Shown: piece by piece, positions 1 through 5,502 of the stretch | Position numbering within the stretch: position 1 is the stretch's first letter | How the letters are laid out: each line of letters opens with the position of its first letter | Assembly: GCA_002307245.1 (NCBI GenBank) | Contig: DBTW01000184.1 | Coordinates: forward strand, 3,037-12,395 | From: Spirochaetaceae bacterium UBA1306 | GTDB taxonomy: Bacteria > Spirochaetota > Spirochaetia > Treponematales > Rectinemataceae | Reading direction: 5' to 3' | Length of the DNA stretch: 9,359 nt | Notes under the pieces: generated by a model | Databases searched by the model: none | Told to the model about the DNA's origin: nothing | The model's input: only the letters and a program-made list of their open reading frames with translations | Translations under genes and position numbers: made by a program

Positions 1-507
1 CGGCCGGCCGGGATTCGCGTCGCGGGTATCAGGCTCCGCTTCGACCCGGACGATGCCTACGGCAGCTTCTACGCCTACTTCGACGCGCTCGGCGCGACGG
101 TAGAGTCATCGGCTCCCGCGGCTAAGCCCGATGACGGCCTCGAGCCTGGCGCCGTCCCGTCGCCCGCGGGGGAGCGTCCCGCCGAGCCGCCCAGGGTCGA
201 AGCCGCGGACGCCGAGGCGCGGCAGGCGGCCGCGAGCGCGCGAATCCTGTCCTCGCTCAAGGCCCGTATCGGCTCCGCCCTCGTATATCCGGACGCCGCG
301 CGGCGCCGCGGCGTAGAGGGCGTTCTCTCGGTCGCCTTCGCCGTCGACGCGGGGGGCGCCCTGGAGTCTGCGAGGGTGGAGCGGAGCTCCGGTAGCGATA
401 TCCTCGACCGCGCCGGCCTCGACCTGCTAAAAAGCCTCTTCCCCGTCGACAACGACTCGGGGCGGCGCCTGGAGCTGCGCATTTCGATCGGTTATTCGCT
501 CCGTTGA
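1..507 (+). CDS. TonB C-terminal-domain protein (5' end outside window)
   Basis: Frame 1 is open from the window edge to TGA at 505-507, giving the last 168 residues of a longer protein. Residues about 80-168 match the TonB C-terminal fold, with the typical YPDAARRRGVEG stretch (96-107), a following beta strand (VLSVAFAVDAGG) and the usual amphipathic helix before SLFPV. TonB proteins sit in the inner membrane and pass proton-motive energy to outer-membrane receptors through the TonB box. A Pro/Ala/Glu-rich linker (about 38-78) precedes the domain. The first 35 visible residues (RLRFDPDDAYGSFYAYFDAL) look folded rather than Pro-rich, so the protein may be a TonB-domain fusion rather than a plain TonB. 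It lies directly upstream of a B12-regulated receptor on the same strand, which suggests it energises that receptor. The TonB domain call is confident; the exact partner is inferred. Confidence 0.82.
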   Translation, partial: RPAGIRVAGIRLRFDPDDAYGSFYAYFDALGATVESSAPAAKPDDGLEPGAVPSPAGERPAEPPRVEAADAEARQAAASARILSSLKARIGSALVYPDAARRRGVEGVLSVAFAVDAGGALESARVERSSGSDILDRAGLDLLKSLFPVDNDSGRRLELRISIGYSLR

Positions 508-532
508 CATTGATCTTCGGGAGGTGTACAAA
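504..532 (+). promoter_or_regulatory. sigma70-type promoter for the B12 uptake transcript
   Basis: A perfect -35 hexamer TTGACA (504-509) and a -10-like TACAAA (527-532, 4 of 6 consensus) are separated by the ideal 17 bases. The -35 overlaps the stop codon of the upstream TonB-domain gene. Transcription would start near 539, only a few bases before riboswitch helix P1 begins at 543. This fits a riboswitch leader with its own promoter. Upstream read-through from the TonB-domain gene is also possible. Confidence 0.7.
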
Positions 533-542
533 AGAACCAGCC

Positions 543-735
543 AGGCTGTCGAGCGAGGAATACGGTTCAAGCCGTAACGGTCCCGCCACTGTAACCGGGG
601 ATGAAAGCGATACGCGAGCCGCACAAGGCGGAACGCGGGAAGCCATTGCGCATCGGGCGCGAGAAGGCATCGCGAGTAAGGCGATCCGGGAGTCAGGATA
701 CCGCTCGATAGCCTTGATCCTTCGCGGTTAGAGGA
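543..735 (+). ncRNA. Cobalamin (adenosylcobalamin-type) riboswitch
   Basis: The conserved B12-box core is present: TCCCGCCACTGTAACC (581-596), GGGAAGCC (637-644) and AGTCAGGATACC (691-702). The closing helix P1 is clear: 543-554 pairs with 703-714 over 12 bp with one G-U. Helix P5 is TACGG/CCGTA (561-565/572-576), closing loop TTCAAG (566-571). Five loop bases (567-571) are complementary to CTTGA (713-717), the type of L5-L13 contact by which this riboswitch family gates expression. Just downstream, TCCTT (718-722) can pair with GAGGA (731-735), the receptor gene's ribosome-binding site. There is no U-run, so control is more likely at translation than by termination. B12 binding would be expected to reduce synthesis of the downstream receptor. 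The aptamer call rests on several conserved blocks plus P1; the switching mechanism is inferred. Confidence 0.95.
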
Positions 736-741
736 ACAGGC

Positions 742-2727
742 ATGTCGAATAGCATCCCGAGGCCGGCGCGTCGCGCGGGCCCCGCCGTCATCTGGGCGGC
801 CCTTTTTTCTTTCCTGGGCGCCTTTCCCACCTTCCCCGAGGCTCCGATCGAGCTGGACTCCGTCACTGTCACGGCCTCGCGCATTTCCGAAGGCTTGAAC
901 GAGGCTCCGCCGGCGGTGAGCGTAGTTACCCGGGCAGATATCGAAGCCCGCGGGGCGAGCACCATCGCCCAGGCCCTGCGTGTAGTACCCGGCCTCGCGC
1001 TATCGGATCGAGGCGCCGAGGGATCCCAGGTAGCCGTATCCCTGCGCGGCTCGACTACGAACCAGGTGCTCGTTCTCATGGACGGCGTCCGCATGAACGA
1101 CGCCTTGACCGGGCTTGTGGACATCTCGTCCATCTCCCTGGAATCGGTCGAGCGCATCGAGGTGATGCGCGGGGGCGGTTCTTCCCTTTACGGCGGCGAC
1201 GCGGTCGGCGGGGTTGTGAACATCATCACGAAGAAGGCCGCCGCCCCCCTCGTCCTCCGATTCGAGAACGGAAGCTATATGCCAACCGCGCGCGTGTCGG
1301 GCTTCGGCTTTTCCAAGGCCGAGGAGGACGCCTCGGCGTCGAGCCTGGTCGATTCGCAGAAGGCCGCTTTCTCGTGGGGGCCGAAAGCCGGCGACGCCAC
1401 CCTACGTCTGTCAGGGAGCGCCACGAGGGCGGGCAACGCTTTCACCTTTATTGACAATAACGGCGAAAAGCGCGTTAGGCAAAATGCGGGCCTCCTCGGC
1501 GCGGACGCTTCGATAGGCGCCAGCCTAGGCCTCGGGGGCGGGACGCTCTCCTCCGACCTGTCTGGAAGTGCGCATCGGGTCGGCGTCCCGGGAAGCGCCG
1601 ATTCCACGGAGCCAACGTTGCGTGCAGCCGAGACCGACGCCGCGGCGAGGGCGTCCGTAAAATATTCATCGGAGTGCTTTCTATCCGACCTCCTGTCGCT
1701 CGAGGCCGGGCTGCACGCGGAATATTCGAGCATAGACTATGTCGACGAGGACCATCCCGCGGACGCAAGCCATCACGAGATCCTGACGGGGGGGATGGAC
1801 GCATCGCAACGGGCCTACGTGTCCGACGCGATCACCCTAGCCTATGGGTGCTCTTTGTCGTATGCCACGATATCGAGCGGCTCGATCGGATCCCGCGACC
1901 GGAGCCTGGGAGGCCTGTTCCTGGAATCGTCCATTGCCCTCGGCGCCCTCTCGATCCGCCCCTCGGTCCGATATGACTATTATTCCGATTTCTTCGAGCA
2001 GGATGGGTTGGGAGGAATAGGCGCGGCCCTCGGCGCTACCTACCGCGTTGACGATGCCGACTCGCTCAAGGCCAACCTATCGCGCGCCTATCGGGCGCCG
2101 TCGTTCAGCGACCTGTATTGGCCCCGTTCCTCTGGCGCGGAAGGCAATCCCGACTTGACTCCCGAGACCGCCTACGAGGCGAATGTCGGCTTCGAGCGGC
2201 GCGTCAGCTGGCTCGAATACGTGGCTACCGCGTATCTGCGCTACACGGAGGACGTCATTCTCTGGCAGCCGGGGACGGATGGTTATTGGAAACCGACCAA
2301 CTTTGGCGACGCCTTCTATCCCGGCGTCGAGCTGACGCTCAAGGCGAAGGTGAGCGAGCGTTATGCGATCTCGGGGAGTTATTCTTGGCTCCATAGCTAC
2401 GTCCTGTCGGGCGACCTCGACCTCGCGGACGACAAGCGGCTTCCCATGACGAGCGAACATAGCCTGAAGGGAACGCTCTCCTTCGCGGGCGGTCGTTTTT
2501 CCTGGTCGACGACCGCGGTTTACGCGAGCTTGCGCTACATCAAGACGGCCAATGTCGCGTATTTGCCCGCGTACTTCACGTTGGATGCGCTCGTGCGATG
2601 GAAGGCGGGCGAAAAGGCCTCGGTCTATATCGCGGTCGACAATATCTTCGACGAACAGTACGCGATAGTCGATGGTTATCCGATGCCTGGGACGAAGATC
2701 CGACTGGGAATCGAGCTTAAGTTTTAG
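742..2727 (+). CDS. btuB: TonB-dependent outer-membrane receptor, BtuB-like (vitamin B12 uptake)
   Basis: This 661-residue protein is of normal length for a small TonB-dependent receptor. It starts at ATG 742, six bases after AGAGGA (730-735). A signal peptide occupies about residues 1-33, with two Arg before a hydrophobic core (14-28). A TonB box (DSVTVTA, 39-45) follows. The plug domain spans about 50-165 and contains LRGSTTNQVLVLMDGVRMND and the signature RIEVMRGGGSSLYGGDAVGG. The rest is a 22-strand-type beta barrel ending in the usual C-terminal pattern (NIFDEQYAIVDGYPMPGTK, last residue Phe). Such receptors import corrinoids, iron chelates or other ligands across the outer membrane using TonB energy. 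The cobalamin riboswitch in its leader is the main reason for choosing B12 or another corrinoid as substrate. A propeller lipoprotein gene follows 22 bp downstream, probably in the same operon. The family is certain; the substrate is inferred from regulation. Confidence 0.9.
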   Translation: MSNSIPRPARRAGPAVIWAALFSFLGAFPTFPEAPIELDSVTVTASRISEGLNEAPPAVSVVTRADIEARGASTIAQALRVVPGLALSDRGAEGSQVAVSLRGSTTNQVLVLMDGVRMNDALTGLVDISSISLESVERIEVMRGGGSSLYGGDAVGGVVNIITKKAAAPLVLRFENGSYMPTARVSGFGFSKAEEDASASSLVDSQKAAFSWGPKAGDATLRLSGSATRAGNAFTFIDNNGEKRVRQNAGLLGADASIGASLGLGGGTLSSDLSGSAHRVGVPGSADSTEPTLRAAETDAAARASVKYSSECFLSDLLSLEAGLHAEYSSIDYVDEDHPADASHHEILTGGMDASQRAYVSDAITLAYGCSLSYATISSGSIGSRDRSLGGLFLESSIALGALSIRPSVRYDYYSDFFEQDGLGGIGAALGATYRVDDADSLKANLSRAYRAPSFSDLYWPRSSGAEGNPDLTPETAYEANVGFERRVSWLEYVATAYLRYTEDVILWQPGTDGYWKPTNFGDAFYPGVELTLKAKVSERYAISGSYSWLHSYVLSGDLDLADDKRLPMTSEHSLKGTLSFAGGRFSWSTTAVYASLRYIKTANVAYLPAYFTLDALVRWKAGEKASVYIAVDNIFDEQYAIVDGYPMPGTKIRLGIELKF

Positions 2728-2749
2728 TCCGGAATATAAGGAGTACCCC

Positions 2750-3862
2750 ATGAAAAGACATTCGATCGAGAGGGCCATTGGCCTTGGCTTGTCGATTCTC
2801 CTGTCGCTTGGCGCGATCGCGTGCCAAAATTCGACGGATACGCCGGCGGCGGGATCTACCTACAAGGATTATCTGTACATGACGGATACCTATAGCGGCA
2901 ATGTCTACGTCTATGACCCAAGCACGCGTCAGAAGGTATCGACGAGCCTGGTTTCCACCACGGCGAACGGCACGGGCGAGATCGCTTTCTACAAGGGGAT
3001 CAGCTATGTATGCGTGGGCTCCGGGGATATGGCCGGATTGTATTATTTCGATCCCAGCGCGACCTCGCCGCAGTCCCAGAAGATCGGGGCGACGGTCAAC
3101 GCGCAATACTGCGCTTTCGCGAGCGCGACGAAGGGCTATGTTACCGTCGCCTCGGACTGGACCAATAATACGGGAGAGCTCTATTGCTTCAACCCGTCTT
3201 TGCCCGGCGAGGGGCTCGCCAAGGTCGCGGCCATAACGAAGTACGCGCAAGAGGCGATCGTGGGCGGCGATGGAATGCTCTATGTGGCGCAGGATCGGGT
3301 GTCGGGTGAGATCGTCAAGATCGATCCGTCCAGCAATGCCGCGGTCGCGACCTATGCGACGGGAGTCTCGGGAACGACTGGCCTCGTCTGGGGAAGCTAT
3401 AAGGGGAATGCCGGCGCATTCGTCGCGAGCACTTCCGGCTATATCCATTTCATCGCGAAGGGAGCGGCCGCCAATGAGATCGTCACGGTTGCCGCCGCTA
3501 CGGGCGACTCGCCGATCTATCCCGCGCGCCTCATCCAGTTGGCGAACGGCAATCTCGCCGCGACCGGTTTCGATACTTCCTGGATCAACCATACGTACTT
3601 AGTGGATCTCTCGGGATCGAACGCGATTGTCGCTGAGATCAAGGTCAACGATGCGGCTTTCGGCGCCCTCGATATCGCTTACAGGGATGGGCTCGTCTAT
3701 GTGCCGGTCAATCTCGTGACCTATGATTCCAACTATACCAAGACCGGCAACAAGAACTATCTCTACGTATTCGATGCCGAGGGGAAGAGCGAGTCCTACA
3801 GCCCCGTGAGCGTGATGACGGACAATACCGACGGCATCAGCAATATCGGTTTTTTCGAGTAG
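2750..3862 (+). CDS. Seven-repeat beta-propeller lipoprotein, candidate BtuG-like B12-capture protein
   Basis: This 370-residue protein starts at ATG 2750, six bases after AAGGAG (2738-2743). An in-frame start at 2672 lies inside btuB and would destroy the signal peptide. A lipoprotein signal (residues 1-24) ends at LGAIAC, so Cys25 is the predicted lipid anchor; the lipobox is relaxed, as is common in spirochaetes. The rest has seven spaced strand motifs: VYVYDPS (52), LYYFDPS (97), LYCFNPS (144), IVKIDPS (188), YIHFIAK (231), TYLVDLS (282) and YLYVFDA (337). They lie 43-55 residues apart, as expected for a seven-bladed YncE/DUF5074-like propeller. In Bacteroides, BtuG is a seven-bladed surface lipoprotein that binds B12 very tightly and is encoded beside btuB. 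The same context here, behind a cobalamin riboswitch, supports a B12-capture role. Fold and lipidation are well supported; B12 binding is inference. Confidence 0.78.
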   Translation: MKRHSIERAIGLGLSILLSLGAIACQNSTDTPAAGSTYKDYLYMTDTYSGNVYVYDPSTRQKVSTSLVSTTANGTGEIAFYKGISYVCVGSGDMAGLYYFDPSATSPQSQKIGATVNAQYCAFASATKGYVTVASDWTNNTGELYCFNPSLPGEGLAKVAAITKYAQEAIVGGDGMLYVAQDRVSGEIVKIDPSSNAAVATYATGVSGTTGLVWGSYKGNAGAFVASTSGYIHFIAKGAAANEIVTVAAATGDSPIYPARLIQLANGNLAATGFDTSWINHTYLVDLSGSNAIVAEIKVNDAAFGALDIAYRDGLVYVPVNLVTYDSNYTKTGNKNYLYVFDAEGKSESYSPVSVMTDNTDGISNIGFFE

Positions 3863-4030
3863 CTAGAGTCCCGCGAAGAATTTTCCACGCGGAGGGCGCT
3901 GAAGGGGTGGAATTGCCGGGCGTGATTCCTCAGATCGCTGTTTTCCTTCACCATGATCTTCGGGCCCTCTGTGTAAGTATTTTAATAAAGCGCAATGAGC
4001 TCTCCGTACGGAGGCCCCTGATTGAAGGGC
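3863..4030. other. 168-bp gap between convergent gene ends
   Basis: No gene is visible. The gap holds an AT-rich stretch (3972-3989, TAAGTATTTTAATAAAG) unlike the surrounding GC-rich DNA, and a perfect 12-bp palindrome CTCCGTACGGAG (4002-4013) next to a second small palindrome GAGCTC (3997-4002). A 5-bp inverted repeat CCGCG/CGCGG (about 3871-3892) follows the lipoprotein stop but lacks a T-run. These elements probably help end transcription from both sides, but none is a textbook terminator. Confidence 0.4.
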
Positions 4031-4039
4031 TCAGCTTTT
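4011..4039 (+). terminator. Weak candidate terminator after the B12 operon
   Basis: GAGGCCC (4011-4017) can pair with GGGCTC (4027-4032) around a 9-base loop with one bulged G. A run of four T (4036-4039) comes three bases later. The hairpin is short and overlaps the last codons of rlmE on the other strand, so it may be fortuitous. Confidence 0.25.
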
Positions 4040-4636
4040 CGCTCGCCCTTTAAATCCCGTGGCCACGAGGTAGGTCTCGAAGGACTCGGATCGGCAGGCC
4101 TCGGGCTTAAAGCCCCTGGCCTGCGCGAAGCTCTTGCGAAGCCGCTTGAGCAGCCCCGCCTCGGCCCCGCCCTGGAATATCTTGGCCACCATCGCGCCGC
4201 CGGGAGATAGGGACGCCTCGGCGTAGTCGATGACGGCCTCCACGATGCCCTCGGAGGCGGACTGGTCGACGAAGCGGTTGCCCGTGGTGGCGGGGGCGGC
4301 GTCCGAGAGCACGAGGCCGAAGGGGCTCACGGCGAGGAGCCGCGAGCGGACGGAATCGTCGTAGAGGTCGCCGCGCACGAAGAGGAAGTTCTCGTAGGGC
4401 GGCTGCATGCCGATGTCCTGGAGGTCGACGGCGGCGAGGAAGCCCTTGCCAGCGAGGCGCTGCAGGACCCAGAGGCTCCAGGAGCCCGGCGCGGCGCCGA
4501 TGTCGAGGATCCGCGAGTCGCTTTTTATCAGACCGAATTTCTTGTCGATTTCCATGAGCTTGTAGACGGACCTGGCCGGGTAGCCTTCCTTCTTCGCCTT
4601 CTGCGCCCAGAAATCGGGTTTTTCGTAAGTCGACAC
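4031..4636 (-). CDS. rlmE: 23S rRNA (uridine-2'-O-)methyltransferase RlmE (FtsJ family)
   Basis: RlmE transfers a methyl group from S-adenosylmethionine to the 2'-OH of U2552 in the 23S rRNA A-loop, a late step of 50S assembly. I chose GTG at 4636 (protein MSTYEKPDFWAQKAKK...). GGAGG (4645-4649 on this strand) lies eight bases upstream, and the resulting 201 residues match the family (about 209 in E. coli). The longer open frame to 4957 runs through the divergent promoters and the neighbouring gene and is not coding. Visible features are the substrate-side ARSVYKL (21-27), SAM motif I DIGAAPG (45-51), SDAAPATTGNR (111-121), AKIFQG (151-156) and SFETYLVATGF (185-195). The K-D-K-E catalytic set is complete: K26, D112, K152 and E187. 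It is transcribed divergently from the DUF151-UVR gene. Confidence 0.94.
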   Translation of the reverse strand: MSTYEKPDFWAQKAKKEGYPARSVYKLMEIDKKFGLIKSDSRILDIGAAPGSWSLWVLQRLAGKGFLAAVDLQDIGMQPPYENFLFVRGDLYDDSVRSRLLAVSPFGLVLSDAAPATTGNRFVDQSASEGIVEAVIDYAEASLSPGGAMVAKIFQGGAEAGLLKRLRKSFAQARGFKPEACRSESFETYLVATGFKGRAKS

Positions 4637-4656
4637 CGATCGAGCCTCCGCTCGCG

Positions 4657-4686
4657 AGTATAGGGAACCCGTCTCGTGATAGGCAA
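4657..4686 (-). promoter_or_regulatory. sigma70-type promoter for rlmE
   Basis: On the minus strand, TTGCCT (4686-4681) and TATACT (4662-4657) are 18 bases apart. Both hexamers are close to consensus. The predicted start near 4650 would leave the GGAGG ribosome-binding site (4649-4645) almost at the 5' end of the mRNA, giving a leader of only about 14 nt. Confidence 0.6.
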
Positions 4687-4700
4687 GGTGTCGCCTTGCC
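4682..4700. repeat. 7-bp inverted repeat between divergent promoters
   Basis: GGCAAGG (4682-4688) and CCTTGCC (4694-4700) form a perfect inverted repeat with a five-base spacer. The left arm covers the rlmE -35 hexamer. Its place between two divergent promoters makes an operator possible, though no regulator is identified. Confidence 0.45.
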
Positions 4701-4731
4701 GGGCCGTTACTCGGCTCAGGGGGCGGGCGCA

Positions 4732-4759
4732 TTGCATCCTCCCGCGAGAAGGTTATACT
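4732..4759 (+). promoter_or_regulatory. sigma70-type promoter for the DUF151-UVR gene
   Basis: TTGCAT (4732-4737) and the strong -10 TATACT (4754-4759) are separated by 16 bases. Transcription would begin near 4766, about 13 nt before the GTG start at 4779, so the G-rich ribosome-binding stretch (4767-4774) sits at the very 5' end of the message. Confidence 0.6.
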
Positions 4760-4778
4760 GGGATCCGAGGGGGGCGAG

Positions 4779-5429
4779 GTGGAGGGGCAGACCTTCGTCG
4801 AGGCCGAGATATGGACGGTCGCCCAGACCGACCATGGCAATGTCGTGCTCGTCAGGCCCAAAGGCTCGGACCTGGCCGTCCCCATTTTCATCGGCCAGCT
4901 CGAGACCCAGGCCATTCTCATCGGCATGGGCGGCGTGGAAGTGCCGCGGCCGCTCACCCACGACTTGGCGCTCAGTCTGCTCTCCGCACTCGGGGCGGAG
5001 CTCGAGCGCGTGGAGATTCATGATCTTCGCGAGGGCACTTTCTACGCCAGGCTGATCGTCAAGGCCGGGGAGCGGGACGACCTGGCCATCGACTCGCGGC
5101 CATCGGACGCGATCGGGATGGCCGTGCGGGCCCTCTGCCCGGTATTCATCGCCGAGAGCGTGGTGGAGGAGGCGGGCATCTCCGTCAACCTAGTCACGGG
5201 GACGCAGATCGAGCCCGACCCAACCATGGCTGACGAGAATCTCGAGCTCCAGCGGGAGCTCGGGCAGCGGCTTCGGGACCCAGACAGCACGGGGACGGGG
5301 CAAGCCTCCCGCGCCGCGGCCGTCGACGAGATCAAGCGCCTGCGCATGGAACTCGAGAGCTCCGTGGCCGCAGAGGACTACGAGCGCGCGGCGGCGATCA
5401 GGGACAGACTGCGCGAGCTCGAGCCTTAG
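4779..5429 (+). CDS. Bifunctional nuclease (BFN/DUF151) domain protein with C-terminal UVR motif
   Basis: This 216-residue cytoplasmic protein starts at GTG 4779 after GAGGGGGG (4767-4774). Residues about 1-140 are the DUF151/BFN domain: PIFIG (35-39), RPLTHDL (57-63), TFYARL (87-92) and the family signature DSRPSDAIGMAVR (105-117). Proteins with this domain (Thermotoga TM0160, plant BBD1) have been linked to RNase and DNase activity, but the cellular role in bacteria is unclear. An Asp/Glu-rich linker (about 141-180) follows. Residues 182-215 form a UVR motif (DEIKRLRMELESSVAAEDYE and onward), the helical hairpin used by UvrB and UvrC to interact and also seen in McsA- and Clp-type proteins. 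The domain order is complete and undamaged. It is divergent from rlmE and convergent with htpG. The family is certain; the biochemical function is not. Confidence 0.9.
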   Translation: MEGQTFVEAEIWTVAQTDHGNVVLVRPKGSDLAVPIFIGQLETQAILIGMGGVEVPRPLTHDLALSLLSALGAELERVEIHDLREGTFYARLIVKAGERDDLAIDSRPSDAIGMAVRALCPVFIAESVVEEAGISVNLVTGTQIEPDPTMADENLELQRELGQRLRDPDSTGTGQASRAAAVDEIKRLRMELESSVAAEDYERAAAIRDRLRELEP

Positions 5430-5442
5430 TCCCCGATCGCTC

Positions 5443-5502
5443 GCGACTCACTTTAAAAGACGCGTGAGTCGTTGCGACTCACTTTAAAAGACGCGTGAGT
5501 CG
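5443..5502. repeat. Perfect 29-bp tandem direct repeat, each copy a hairpin
   Basis: The 29 bases at 5443-5471 recur exactly at 5474-5502, a 31-bp period with a TT spacer. Each copy contains CGACTCAC and GTGAGTCG (5444-5451/5464-5471 and 5475-5482/5495-5502), an 8-bp stem around a 12-base AT-rich loop. Copy 2 contains the last six codons and stop of htpG (minus strand); copy 1 lies wholly between the convergent gene ends. A recent local duplication explains this best. The twin hairpins may act as a bidirectional 3' end or RNA stabiliser, although no U-run follows. Confidence 0.9.

Noticed and set aside
75..731. Minus- and plus-strand open frames across the TonB-domain end and riboswitch
   Set aside because: Composition is Arg/Ser/Pro-rich and they overlap a clear structured RNA and the TonB domain frame.
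2672..2749. Earlier start for the propeller lipoprotein
   Set aside because: It lies within btuB and would put 26 charged residues before the lipoprotein signal; ATG 2750 has AAGGAG at ideal spacing.
2077..3592. Long minus-strand open frames (233 and 291 residues)
   Set aside because: They are Arg/Asp/Gly-rich antisense shadows of btuB and the lipoprotein gene, without family motifs.
4637..4957. Upstream extension of rlmE to a 308-residue protein
   Set aside because: The extra 107 residues are low-complexity, antisense to the DUF151-UVR start and across both promoters; the GTG at 4636 has a strong GGAGG and gives the family's normal length.
5443..5502. CRISPR array
   Set aside because: Only two copies with a 2-base spacer; it is a tandem duplication of the htpG end.
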